Below the pieces are notes generated by a model that had not been told where the DNA came from, did no database searches, and saw only the letters and a program-made list of their open reading frames with translations. The translations under genes were made by a program, and so were the position numbers. A stretch of 64,000 nucleotides of DNA from Cyathus striatus (lineage: Eukaryota > Basidiomycota > Agaricomycetes > Agaricales > Nidulariaceae), in NCBI GenBank assembly GCA_025738555.1, contig JAOVFP010000009.1, positions 496,001-560,000 of the forward strand. Direction: 5' to 3'. Each line of letters starts with the position of its first letter. The stretch's first letter is position 1. Of this stretch, positions 11,643 to 22,102 are shown in pieces.

Positions 11643-12406
11643 TGTTATATCCATGCCCAGCTATATTGTACCGATGTTACTGAAGGTTCCCATGTGACCT
11701 TCCAACATACCCAGTCCATTCCCAGAACATACCTGCTATGGGTTTACACTTCCCGACATTCCCACCTGGGAACGTACCCAGAACCCATCAGGTTTTCTAT
11801 CAGATACTTCAGATACATAGTGTCTCTTATGATGGCCTCACCACATCATTATACCATTACTCCTCTCTTCCATTCTCACTTGTACATTTCATTATGGTCA
11901 ATGTAGTTTAGTTTCTTATTCTTCATTCTGAGCGTGTCATTTGCACTGCTACTCCTCTTTGCCCAGTCTTTATTCCATTTACTTACACTTAGTATTCTGT
12001 CTCTGGATTCGTACCTACATCTTACTAGTACATATAAATAGTCTTCCAAATGTACTAGGTAATCTTCAGTATTCATATCAACTCTGTACACTTTCTTCCT
12101 ACTCTAAGTTCCGAAACCTGCTCTGGGTTTTCCTTCAGGTCTCTCTCCCACTGCCTAGTGTAGTGGCGAAGCCCCTCGCATACTCTGGAACGTTTCCTTA
12201 CATTGGATATCATCTGTTGTGAAATACGAACCATTCCCTGGGGATATCCAGGTGGTGCAGCACATATGCTGAAGCCACAGTTCACTTCTGCACTCCTGCT
12301 CCCGTTCCTGTACCTGTACTCACTTTGGGTTTCTGTTATAGTTCTCCCATGCCTTCTGGGTGTCTTCACATTCATTTCCCAGTAGGAAGGGAATTGGTAC
12401 ATAACA
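11643..12406 (+). repeat. 3' LTR
   Basis: 764 bp, same termini as the 5' LTR, followed directly by the AATTT target duplication. Its differences from the 5' LTR are described under findings. Confidence 0.97.
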
Positions 12407-12411
12407 AATTT

Positions 12412-13242
12412 ATAGCACACTTAGAAGACTGGAAAGGCCTCTATAGAGATTCATAGTGCTCCATACTACTACATAGTTCTCCATAGCAACATATAGTGTG
12501 ATATAGATCTACACAATTAACTCAAATACCTATACAATGCTACATAAAGGATACCCTTTGTTTTTATACTATGATGCTATACAGTACTACCTAGAGCCAT
12601 GTAGCACACCCATGGTTTGCTGATGTATGTACACATTAAACTTGCATTAAAAATACCTTTACATTTCTCAAGAACAATGTAAAATAGACTCAGGAAGAAG
12701 AGAGCTTTTAAATATGTAGATAATGCCTGTACTTGAATGAAAACAATAAAATTAAGTGGTTTTTGAAAAACTGCGATTTCCAGAAAAATAATTGATTTTT
12801 GGCAATGTCTGTGCCAACTTCCGGATAAAATCTGACTTTTTGCAATTCCTGTTCCAATTTTCAGATAGAATCCTGAAAAATCTTCGAAAATCGGGTACAG
12901 ATAAAATTGGGTGCAAGCGGAACAGACATTTTGGTGTATTATCAGGGGTCCTTGTGTGACTGAGCAGATGCTGTTGAGAGTAGGCGACAAAATTGCTTAC
13001 ATAATGGGGTGTTGGATTTATCTGAGCCCTACCTTATGAAGAAAATATTTTAAAATTGATCATATTGAGAAGATACGCTGAAAAGATTTTGATTTCATCA
13101 TATCTTCTCAATATCACCAAAGGAAACAGAAGCAAGTTCCTGCAGTGGGTTGAGGTGTAGCGTTGGATGTACTGGTGTTGCAATAACTGAGAATTTCCAT
13201 TTATTCATTGGAAAACCTCCCAATTTTACATTCATGGTCTTA
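12412..13242. other. Gene-free stretch with repeat remnants
   Basis: 12420-12620 has degenerate 'catagcact'-like units. 12770-12960 is an inverted partner of 808-945. A perfect 14-bp inverted repeat (ATATTGAGAAGATA at 13062-13075 and its complement at 13101-13114) can form a stem with a 25-nt loop. I see no gene. Confidence 0.6.
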
Positions 13243-13528
13243 CTGTACCATTATGACCAAGTGTTCACACATTTTTAGCATGACAGCCACAATCAGTTGG
13301 ACCTAGTGTTCATAAGTCCGTATGATGCATGACAAATGTATTATCTGTTCACAGCTGTCAACTGTTCAAGTATGCCGACAGGCACCAAATTTTTTCAGTT
13401 ACTTACCCTTTTGTAAGTGTTGTTGTACCTCTGTTCAAGTACCTCTGTGACGCGTGACAAACCTGGGATCTGTTCAAGTTCATCGCCCTTTGTGACGCGT
13501 GACTGAACACTTGGTCGTAATGGTACAG
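13243..13528. mobile_element. 286-bp MITE with TA target duplication
   Basis: Terminal inverted repeats of about 25 bp start CTGTACCATTA and differ at one site (ATGACC against ACGACC, a CpG transition). TA flanks both ends (13241-13242 and 13529-13530), the target preference of Tc1/mariner-type transposases. The interior has no ORF and contains repeated 'ctgttcaag' and 'tgtgacgcgtgac' motifs. Confidence 0.85.
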
Positions 13529-13656
13529 TACTCTACTCGACTGGTTGTTTGCTAATATCTCGTTCTAATGATCTATGACATACTAGTGACTAACAGACTT
13601 TGTTAAGTATGTCCAAAACGAGAAGGGAAGGTAAGAAAAACGTGACGGAAAGGTGG

Positions 13657-14985
13657 TCATATCTGTGTTGGGGGACGAACATCTGATAATTGGAACCAGT
13701 CAAGAGGAATCAGCCGAACTACCTTATCAGCTGAGATTCGATTTTCTGCGTTATAGCAGACCATGCGTCGTATCATATGTTCGAACTTCTTGATTTCTTG
13801 TTTACTATAGCCTTGCGTGAACGCAATATTCGTTATGTTCTTAACTAGAGGCTTCTTTGTAAGCTCTAAACCATCTTTAGTGTAATATTGTGTACGTTGA
13901 CTCCACTGGTTCCACCACTTATCAGGAAGTTTGCCAAGACGCTGAATCATGCCTGTAAGCACTTCGTCCTCAAAATCATGTACTCCAAAGAGCGGCAATC
14001 TATCGCAAAGAACCATGTGCATGACGACGGCAAGAGCCCAGATGTCGAGTGAAGGGGCAGGAGTGGCGATATCGTGAAATATAAGCTCAGGAGCCCTGAA
14101 GGGGGGAGGCATGTTAGAACATAATGGTCGTTCTGGAGAATTAGTCATCTTTTTATATATAAACGATTCCCCAAAGTCACAGATTTTGATACGAACGCGG
14201 TTTGCTGAGTAGAGGCAATGTTTCAGAAGAGAAGAATACTCTGGGTTCTTATAAACGCGTTGCGGTAGGTGTACATTTGGAGCAACGGGCGTATTATCCC
14301 TGTAGGTAACAGGAACAGATTGAAGTTCTTCAGACAGATGCGGCAGCTCTTCGGAATATGGGGTTATGTTTTCAGGAACGGAACAGAGCACATTTCCGAG
14401 ATGAAGGTCTACAATCAAATACAATAAATTAATGCGAACGGAATGAAGGCTGGGTAACTTACCTCCGTGGATAATACCACAATTATGAAGAAATGCAACC
14501 CCAAGCGCTATTTGAGCTGCCATCTTCTTACCAACATCTGGCGAGATACTTGACCAGTATTCTTCATCGGATTGAAATTCGGATTGGTATGATAGACTCG
14601 GCCCAAGTTGTTCAGTAACGATACAATGATGCAGGCCATTCGGACCATCGATGGTAAATATGTCGAAGATCTGAACGACATAATCCTGGCCCGGATGATG
14701 ATAACTAGAACGGCCCTGTTGCAACATAAGATATCTTGCGACATCAATTTCATGGCCTTCGGAGGACAACTCTGAAGCGAGGATTTTAAGGGAAGCAAAG
14801 CATTGCAAGAGCACGTCCTCGACGAGCCAAACAGTGGCATTGCTACCTGATCCAAGCTTGCCAATGACACGGTAACGGCAATTGTAAAGGTCGCCAATAT
14901 TAACAGGATGAAAACCACCTTCGCGGTAGTAATTTACATTTTCGGTGGAAAAATAAACCTTGTACGGTTTAGTTGAATCTGTCAT
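13657..14985 (-). CDS. SRPK-type serine/threonine protein kinase
   Basis: Join 14463-14985 and 13657-14408 on the minus strand, 424 aa. A 54-bp intron (14409-14462) is a multiple of three and stop-free, so an ORF caller would read through it; removing it restores HGDLHLGN, the SRPK form of the catalytic loop (about residues 173-180). Other landmarks: glycine loop GKLGSGSNA (42-50), ATP lysine in ASLKIL (K67), DFG (252-254), APE in FRAPELIFHD (280-282). SRPKs phosphorylate Arg/Ser-rich splicing factors, and basidiomycetes carry many divergent copies, so the substrate is unknown. It is divergent from SRP19 with 234 bp between the start codons. Confidence 0.92.
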   Translation of the reverse strand: MTDSTKPYKVYFSTENVNYYREGGFHPVNIGDLYNCRYRVIGKLGSGSNATVWLVEDVLLQCFASLKILASELSSEGHEIDVARYLMLQQGRSSYHHPGQDYVVQIFDIFTIDGPNGLHHCIVTEQLGPSLSYQSEFQSDEEYWSSISPDVGKKMAAQIALGVAFLHNCGIIHGGKLPSLHSVRINLLYLIVDLHLGNVLCSVPENITPYSEELPHLSEELQSVPVTYRDNTPVAPNVHLPQRVYKNPEYSSLLKHCLYSANRVRIKICDFGESFIYKKMTNSPERPLCSNMPPPFRAPELIFHDIATPAPSLDIWALAVVMHMVLCDRLPLFGVHDFEDEVLTGMIQRLGKLPDKWWNQWSQRTQYYTKDGLELTKKPLVKNITNIAFTQGYSKQEIKKFEHMIRRMVCYNAENRISADKVVRLIPLDWFQLSDVRPPTQI

Positions 14986-15219
14986 GAGTGAGTGAGGAAG
15001 GAATTACACACACCTGAGTTGATATAAGTAAGTTAACAGGTAGCGGCTATACAGTATTCTTATTGAATTCGTTATTTGACATTGTTTAATTCTAAAGGGC
15101 AATTGGTAAGAGTCGGTTGCAAGTGATAGCGTTAGAGACCGTGACACAAATGAGATTGAGATTCTTCAGCGCTTCACACCAGCCTTCCAACAAACTTTCA
15201 CGCTTGCCTTTCCTCCAAC

Positions 15220-16231
15220 ATGTCTCGCCGGCCCATGATAGAAGAGGAATTCGACGATGACACTGACCTTCCTCTTCCTTCACAACCCTTACCAAACACT
15301 GGCCTTCGCGGTCCGTTATTACAAGAAATTGATATATCGGACGACGAGTTGGAGCCCCATGCTGGTCCCGCTTCTCCCTCAAGGCCATCCACCCAATCGC
15401 GCCCTACACCCGACGGCAGTCGCCCCCAGGGTAGCGTGACTGATATCACACCTTATAAGTCGTGTGTTGTCCGTCTTTCACATTGTGAGATCTTGTCGTA
15501 ATGAAAAATGTTTAGGTGGACATGCATCTATCCGATATATCTCGATGCTAAGCGTCCTTATGGGACTGGCCAGCGCAGGGTAGAGAGGGCGAAGAGCTTG
15601 TGGTGGCCTCTCAGTAAGGATATCGCTGAGGCAGCCAATCGATTGGGTCTGGGAACTCTCCATGAAGTCAACAAATCTCATCCGCGAGACTGGGAAAACC
15701 CTGGTCGTGTGAGGGTGCAATGGAAGAAGGATGGTCGTTTGGTCAACCCTCATATCAAAACCAGTGGGTTGTTTGGTGTCCGGGATTAGCTTCCAGCACT
15801 CATACTACGTTCTTTTCCCAGAGAAGCAGCTGCTGGAAATGGTCTGTTTCCAGATTCAGCATCTCAAGCCAGAGAACATTCCAAAGCCGCCATATAACAC
15901 CCTGCCTAAGGAAGCCATTCCTGCTCCTGCTTCCAAACCGCCTGCCATTGTATCAGCCAAGGGCAAGCAACCAGCTACGACCAAGTCTAAGTCTCCTGCC
16001 GCTCCGCAATCTACAAAGATAGGCGGACGTCGCCTACCTATTCCTCCCGAGCCCCTGCCACCTCTCGCCAACCGTGTATCCGCTTATTCACCTGCCCTCT
16101 CCACCGGCGTTTTGATAGATGCTGTGAAGGCAGGCATGAATTCCTCGGAGAACCCGGCTCTCGGAGGTCCTCCTGCGACTCCTGGTGGTATGCAGAAAGG
16201 GAAACGAAAGGTGGTTCGTGTGAGAGGATGA
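15220..16231 (+). CDS. SRP19 (SEC65): Signal recognition particle subunit SRP19
   Basis: Join 15220-15461, 15516-15763, 15822-16231; 299 aa. The protein binds SRP RNA helices and prepares it for SRP54 loading; assembly starts in the nucleolus. The core signature YPIYLDAKRPYGTGQRRV opens exon 2 and matches the SRP19 family, followed by the RGRV-type RNA-binding segment (PGRVRVQWKKDG). An acidic, Pro-rich N-terminal extension of about 80 residues and a basic Pro/Lys-rich tail ending KGKRKVVRVRG make it longer than human SRP19 (144 aa), as usual in fungi. Introns of 54 and 58 bp have GTGTGT and GTGGGT donors and phases that agree. Confidence 0.93.
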
Positions 16232-16419
16232 GTTTAGGGAGATGTGCAATCGCATGTATGTGTAAGCTTATGTCGATGTACCTCGTAACAATGAATCGGA
16301 TTCGTCGAATTGTTTAACGTTCATTTATGCATGGAGTTGGACAATGGTCGACGAATGGCGCTGCCTGATTTGGAGCTATTATTATATGCTGATCATTCAC
16401 TGAAAATTGTAGTTGAACG

Positions 16420-16562
16420 TAACATTCTGTCTACTCCTGAGGCCTGAGCACTGCTCTACCCAAGCCTTAATTCATGAAAGTTCTCCAACAGCTCATTGAG
16501 CTTAACCCGGGTAAATCAGGCTCAGGTCATCTCGACGCAGCCTCTTCCATTGCATACTACGC
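16420..16562 (-). pseudogene. Duplicated fragment of the NMD3 3' end
   Basis: This matches NMD3 at about 18009-18190 in the same orientation, including CATTCTGTCTACTCCT, then TCCAACAGCTC(A/G)T and AAATCAGGCTC. It covers the last codons of NMD3 and a little 3' flank, with point changes and an internal deletion of a few dozen bases. It lies between the SRP19 stop and the PSMA1 stop. It has no start codon and cannot encode a product. Confidence 0.85.
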
Positions 16563-16690
16563 CCCTGAAGATATATATAATACCTGTATTCATAGTCGTA
16601 GTCATTATTATCTCTCATAATAGAATTGTGCTGAACCAAAAAAAAGAGGAAAACGAGTATATGAAGTAGTAATACACAAAGAGATGATTA

Positions 16691-17794
16691 TTATCCAGAC
16701 ATTTGTACATCCTCGTCCCCACCAGTGGCAGCAGCGGCTGGAGCTGGAGCTGTTGGGGGTGCGGCACCAGCATCTGTTTCTTTCGGGATCATCAATTCCA
16801 GGTAAGGTTTCACGTCATCGTTTTCGAGGATGCGGAAGGCACCGCCAGGGGGGACAATAGTCTCGTGTGTGCTTGCAGGTCCGACGATGCCGATAGAGGT
16901 GTTATGGATGCTAAGCTCTTTATCTTGCTGGAGAGTCTCTCGAAGAGCATGGAGACCGTGTCTTATGAGGTCTTCCAAGCTACCTAAACGACAGGATTAA
17001 TTGGCTTCAAAGAGAAGTAGACAGAAAATGAAATCGCGTACAATCAGCAAAGCTCTCATAATGCTTCTCAAGGTAAGTCTTTGCGCTCTGACTCCTAGCT
17101 CCAATAGACATTGCATAGTATTCGTAAGAGTTTCCGGAGGGAGAGAATTCGTAGAGATGAGGGCCAGAGTTGTCCTGCCCAATTACTAGGAATCCTACTC
17201 CATATGGTCGGCGACCGTATTCCTGGGTATTAACCTGGGCCTCTGCAATAGTGTAAGCATACGTTGAATGGTAATGAAAAATCTATACCTACTGTCTGCG
17301 ATGGAAGACACAAGTCGGTTAACGGGTATAGGACGATTGAAGATCATCTTTGAGGACATGGCTTGCTGTCTCATGAAGTTACTGCAGATGCAAATCAAGT
17401 TAAATACAAGTCGAAAATGTCTTGAAAGATGAGCAGCGCACCTCAGAACACGCGCGTCGGAGGTCAATCCAGCAATCGCAATTCCAACATGGTCATCTAT
17501 GCGGAACATCTTCTGCTGGTATGAAGCGAGCTCTCCAGTGGAACGCTGAAGATGATACATTAAACACGGCAGAAGGTGGTACAAAAGAATCGTACTTTCA
17601 ACGCCAGTAGAATCGAGTGTGTTTTAGAGCGCAATCCAACTGCAGCGGAACCTTGCTTTACGGCTTCAAGTGCATATTCGACCTGATGCAAACGCCCTTG
17701 AGGAGAAAAAACGGTGTTATCTGAGTCATACGTATTTCTGAACTGTGAAGTAATGGGTTATAATGATATCTAGCATCTCAGGAATGCCTACCAT
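16691..17794 (-). CDS. PRE5 (PSMA1): 20S proteasome alpha subunit, PSMA1 (yeast Pre5) type
   Basis: Minus-strand exons 17792-17794, 17596-17742, 17442-17545, 17293-17381, 17042-17242, 16691-16983; 278 aa. It is one of seven alpha-ring subunits gating the proteasome. The first coding exon is the ATG alone; exon 2 begins [20 protein letters not shown], the alpha-subunit N-terminal signature. [11 protein letters not shown] and the C-terminal HNTSIGIVG block fit PSMA1 rather than other alphas. The tail is Ala/Pro-rich and acidic ([10 protein letters not shown]), similar in style to the human protein. Five introns of 49-60 bp all have matching phases. It shares orientation with NMD3 upstream. Confidence 0.93.
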
Positions 17795-18019
17795 GACTGT
17801 AATTAGTTATCGTGTTTTGGTGCGAAGCCTGAAGGTGACGCGTCGACGGTAAGTATTGTGGAGTCGGCGCTAATAATCACGTGTTGTGTAAACTCCGATC
17901 GCACAGTGAACCTCATTTGAAGGCTCAGCCTAATCAACTCCATTAATGCGAATATATTTATAGTAAGCAACTGTGATAATTGCGCAGATACAAAAAACAT
18001 TCTAAAGGTAACATTCTGT
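17795..18019. other. PSMA1-NMD3 intergenic spacer
   Basis: 225 bp between two minus-strand genes. It must hold the NMD3 terminator and PSMA1 promoter; no clear TATA box is seen. Confidence 0.5.
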
Positions 18020-19948
18020 CTACTCCTCCTGAGGCTCCTCAGCACCGCCGTCCCCAAGCGTCAACTCATCAAATGTCTCCAACAGCTCGTCGAGCTTGAC
18101 GTCAGGGAAATCAGGCTCGGGTTCAACCTCTTCGTCAGTCGTCTCCGCAACATCACGATCACGCTCATCCACCTCCATCGCATACTGTCCTCCTTTCCGC
18201 TTCCCGCCCTTCTTTTCACCCTCACCCATATTAACATCCGCGGCAGCAGTAGCCTTGTACAAGTTTATACCCTGGCGAAGCTCAGGATCTTCCTCCAGAT
18301 CGCGCAAGAAGAGCTCATAATCCTCATCGACCTTCTTCCTGTCTCGTCCGCCCATGCGGCCCACCACACCACGCGCATTGCTCGTCTCGCCTTCTTCGCC
18401 CGCCTCTTTAGCAATACTGCGCAAGCGCCAGTTACGCGTCTTGGACTTCTTCCGGCGGTTGGGGTACGACTTGCGCACGAGAATCACATCCGGGATGGTA
18501 TCTGTTGGTAGAGCTGCAAACAACTCCGAATTGAAGTTGGAGTTGGTGAGGTGGTAGCCCATGACGGCGTCTCCTGGCTGGAGAATCGATCCTAGATGGG
18601 TACGGGTATGGAAGATGGTGTTCGCGTCACCCTGCGCTTCGTAGTCCATCATCTCTTCCTCTGGTATTCCGGCTTTGGTATTAGAGCGGAACGCACTGGC
18701 AAGTGCGACTTGGGAGTCTGCACCGAGCCAGCGGCCGCCGCGTCCTTGCTTGGTCCGATCGGGCTCAACATCGAGCACGGTGAATTCGACGAGGTCGGTC
18801 ATGCTAGCAAGGCTCTCGAACGGGGCCCGCCAAAAGATGTGCGAGGGGATATCGGCTGTTTGTAGAGTGGCTGGATCGAGCAGCTGAATGGTGTTGTTTA
18901 CGCGCGTGCAGATGGTGAGCTGGTTAATGTTTCCTAGTGAGCGAGCGAGTGCTTTCGGGAGTACGACAAGATCGTCTTTGCATATGGGGGAGATCTCGAC
19001 AGAGTAGGTGTATTTGAAATTGGCGGTGTTGGTGTGAGTGTCGCTGGAGATGAGCTGCTCGGACGCCTTGGATCGGACTGGTACGACGCTGGCCAAGAAT
19101 TCCACCATTTTCAAAGCGTGACTGCGCGAGCTGTAGAAGAAGTCCAAGCCGTCTCGGACTTCTTTTATGGAGATGGTGTCTTTTTGGGCGTTATGCTTGA
19201 GGATGAGCTGTTCGAGGTAGAGGAAAGTACGCTTGTGAGGCACCTTTTGGCGGACCTGGACGAGGGCTTTCCAGGTGTTTTTGGCGGCGAGTCGGGTGCA
19301 GTCCGGGCACTGGCCGTGTTGCACTAGGTATTCAATCTCAAAGGTTTGTTCAAGGATGGTATTAGTCAAGACCTGGAGAATTGATCAGTAAAAGCATCGG
19401 AGGAAAGATGGCAGGTACGCGCCTCCTTCTGGATCGTGATTGCTACTTTTATTCGCTTGGAATGAGGCTCTGTCCAGATAAATCTTGCATCTGTGAGGCG
19501 GACTTTGTTAAGGCCTTTCAGCTTTTTGAGGCAGATGGCGAGGAGCTCTGCGGATTCAGGACGAATAAGGGACCATGCTGTAGGTGGGGAGAGGAAACGT
19601 TCGCAATTTCTGCAGAAAGATATAGAGGCTATAGGATGCTTAGATTAGTATTTTGGGGGGGGCAATATGATTATAAATGCTGACCTTGCTTGGGAATGCC
19701 CTCGGTAATGTCGACGCTGAAAGAAAGAAAAGAATTGAGCCATTCTGTCTTTGTCTAATAAATGCAGACATGCAGACATACGAATTTCGTAGACATGCAA
19801 CACAGAGATTGGCAGAATTGGGCACGATGGGTGTTCCTGTTCAGTTGAGATGGATCTCGGTGAAAAGAACAAATAGATAAAGTGAAGATGGCGTACCACA
19901 GTCTGCGCAGAGCACGCGGTGGACAGCTGGTCCGGGGACAAACTCCAT
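18020..19948 (-). CDS. NMD3: 60S ribosomal export adaptor NMD3
   Basis: Minus-strand exons 19897-19948, 19782-19836, 19685-19716, 19423-19628, 18020-19372; 565 aa. Nmd3 binds the late pre-60S subunit and links it to Crm1 for nuclear export, and is released in the cytoplasm when Rpl10 is loaded. Zinc-binding CXXC pairs are at residues 14-17 (CADC), 29-32 (CVAC) and 52-55 (CRNC), with a further CPDC downstream. The core follows (TILEQTFEIEYLVQHGQ), then a basic stretch (RRKKSKTRNWRLR) and an acidic C-terminus with DELLETFDELTLGD, fitting the Leu-rich export signal region. Length is slightly above yeast (518 aa). The 19373-19422 intron appears to use a GC donor. Part of the 3' end is duplicated at 16420-16562. 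Confidence 0.95.
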
Positions 19949-21134
19949 AGTTTACGAGGTTGCAAGATGCCTGCGGGAAATATAGAAAGAGAAGGAAGGA
20001 GGGGAATGGATGGAGAGAATGTGGGTTGGTGAGCGCGATGAGATGAGATTCCCGGCACCGAAGATGGATGAGTGATCGACTGCAAAAAACACTCTCACGT
20101 GATAGATAAGATAAGATTATACCACCATCACTACTGCTGCTAAAATTACACAGAATGCTACATACAGCAGTTTCTCGTCAATTTGGTGGTAACTGATTAA
20201 CTACATTCCTAGTAATGATACATTAAATCCCATAATATCGTCCCAAATCTCCAAGACTTAATAGCTATCCGAGAGTTCATTCAGCAGTAGGATGAACAAC
20301 GTGAGGGGGGACTGTAGGCGGTGTCAAAGAAGTTTGAAGTCGGCCTTCAAGGTGGGGATCGGGATAGTAAATCAGACGACGATACAGACAACGACGGCAT
20401 GAGCATTACAAGAGTAGTATTGCACACGTTGGAGGATGACATTGATGGTACGAGATTGGTTAACACTATCATCACGAAGTTGAGAGGAGAAAAGAAGGCA
20501 GCATGATTGCGATGACAGTGCTCAGGATGACGTCAGAAGGACTGGAATGCCGGATACTCATCCTCGGTATCCGTATAGCGAACGAGTCATATTATTATAA
20601 GAGTCCGAGGTTGCTATCTTTGAATAGCTCCGGAATCCGGATGTTGTCCTCAGCGCTTTGTAACTAAAGCGAAAGTGTCATGAAATGTCAAGGCTTTGCT
20701 TCGGGTCTCCTTCCTCAGTGTCTTTGCAGGGTATGTGTAACGAACGAGTCATAGAGAAACCGCCTTAAGAGTCAGAGCATCGCTGCTTAGTCGGACTCAT
20801 GGGAACAGAGACGTCGGGCGACGGGCGAGATGACGCGCTTAGTGGCGGAATTGGCCGAGGGGCGCCGTTGGTAAGCAAGTGTAAACATTACTCATCTGGC
20901 ACTGCCCTGGATCCACGTTAGTAATCCCACCAAAAGGCCCGTATAAAGAGGCAGAGCAGGTCCCCCCTCTCGTCAAGAACACCGAGATTATGTGAGTACC
21001 CATTCTGAAGTCTCTTCACGCCCCCAGGATTCCTTTATTCCTCCATAATTTCGACGAATTCATGAAATTTGAGCTGGATGAAGTTGGGTGGTTTCGGATG
21101 ACGTTGTTCTGACAATCTTCGCTGTTTAGATAAA
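19949..21134. promoter_or_regulatory. Bidirectional NMD3-RPL10 promoter region
   Basis: About 1.2 kb between divergent start codons. Visible sites: a palindromic CRE-like TGACGTCA at 20528-20535; two copies of CGAACGAGTCATA (about 20579-20591 and 20741-20753) containing the Gcn4/AP-1-like core TGACTC on the minus strand; a TATA-like TATAAAG at 20942-20948. Site functions are inferred from bZIP consensus motifs. A GTG-initiated frame at 20321-20506 has no support as a gene. Confidence 0.5.
20992..21129 (+). other. Probable 5'-UTR intron of RPL10
   Basis: A GTGAGT donor follows the TATA-like site by about 45 bp, and a TGTTTAG acceptor lies five bases before the RPL10 ATG. Splicing would also remove the upstream ATG at 20990-20992. 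Leader introns are common in fungal ribosomal-protein genes; transcript evidence would decide. Confidence 0.55.
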
Positions 21135-21904
21135 ATGGGTCGCCGTCCAGCTCGCTGCTACCGCTACTGCAAGAACAAGCCTTACCCCAAGTCGAGGTAC
21201 AACCGTGGTGTTCCCGACTCCAAGATTCGTATCTTCGATTTGGGCCGCAAGCGCGCCTCCGTCGACGAGTTCCCCTTCTGCTGCCATCTCGTTTCCGATG
21301 AGTACGAGCAGCTCTCAAGTGAGGCTCTCGAGGCCGCCCGTATTTGCGCCAACAAGTACGTTACCAAGACCTCTGGCAAGGATTCTTTCCACATGCGTGT
21401 CCGTGTCCACCCCTTCCACGTGTTGCGTATCAACAAGATGTTGAGTTGCGCTGGTGCCGATCGGTGAGTCTGAATCCTACGATTTGGGAAGGACAATTTG
21501 TATTAATATCGTGGTGTAGTCTGCAAACTGGCATGCGCGGTGCCTGGGGCAAGCCTTACGGAACTGTCGCCCGTGTTAACATTGGCCAGATCATTCTCTC
21601 TATCCGCTGCAAGGAGCAGAACGCCCCCGTTATCATGGAGGCTCTTCGCCGTGCCCGCTACAAGTTCCCTGGTCGCCAGAAGATCATCATCTCGAAGAAG
21701 TGGGGTTTCACTAATGTTGCTAAGGAGGAGTACACGAAGCTCAAGGAGGATAAGAAGGTGCTCCAGTATGTAACTTTCAACTTGGATTAATGATTTGCAT
21801 TTTCTGATACAGTGGTTTATTTTTATAGGGACGGTGCCTATGTCCAGTTCATCAGGCCCAAGGGTCCCCTGGAGCAGAACCTTCGCAACCAACTCCGTGC
21901 ATAG
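21135..21904 (+). CDS. RPL10: 60S ribosomal protein L10 (uL16)
   Basis: Join 21135-21463, 21520-21765, 21829-21904; 216 aa. It begins [20 protein letters not shown], the eukaryotic L10 start, and contains [20 protein letters not shown] and [13 protein letters not shown]. uL16 is among the last proteins added to the 60S subunit; its loading in the cytoplasm releases Nmd3. The second intron uses a GTATGT donor that splits a Gln codon. Codon use is strongly biased to C-ending codons, as expected for high expression. The gene is head to head with NMD3 and followed by a triplicated structured repeat. Confidence 0.97.
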
Positions 21905-22102
21905 GCATGGGTTTGGTGTAGGTATACTGTACGGATTTTATTTGATGTACCACGACGCAATGACATCATCATTGATTGAGGGGGTTGTATTGTGTAATAT
22001 GCTGTTAGCAAGTGCAAGAGATGTTTTTGGGTACGCTTCCTTTTCTATTTTTCTAGACTTTTGTGGTTGGAGGAAAGCCGTGTAGTCGGTGGTTTTTTCT
22101 GA

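Larger units (their letters stand above)
4831..12406 (+). mobile_element. Ty3/Gypsy chromovirus LTR retrotransposon, complete but inactive
   Basis: A full-length element bounded by two 764-bp LTRs that begin TGTTATATCC and end AACA. The 5-bp target duplication AATTT is at 4826-4830 and 12407-12411. Order: 5' LTR, gag with a zinc knuckle, protease, reverse transcriptase, RNase H, H2C2 integrase, chromodomain, polypurine tract, 3' LTR. The PR-RT-RH-IN order and chromodomain place it in the chromovirus branch of Ty3/Gypsy. pol is broken by in-frame stops and the protease, RT and integrase each have an Asp-to-Asn change at a catalytic position, so it cannot move on its own. I could not identify a classical tRNA primer site directly after the 5' LTR. 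Confidence 0.97.

Noticed and set aside
18096..19327. Plus-strand ORFs opposite NMD3
   Set aside because: Antisense shadows of a well-supported gene with clear splice structure.
20321..20506. 61-codon acidic ORF between NMD3 and RPL10
   Set aside because: Starts with GTG, has no ATG or exon partners, and sits in the promoter region.
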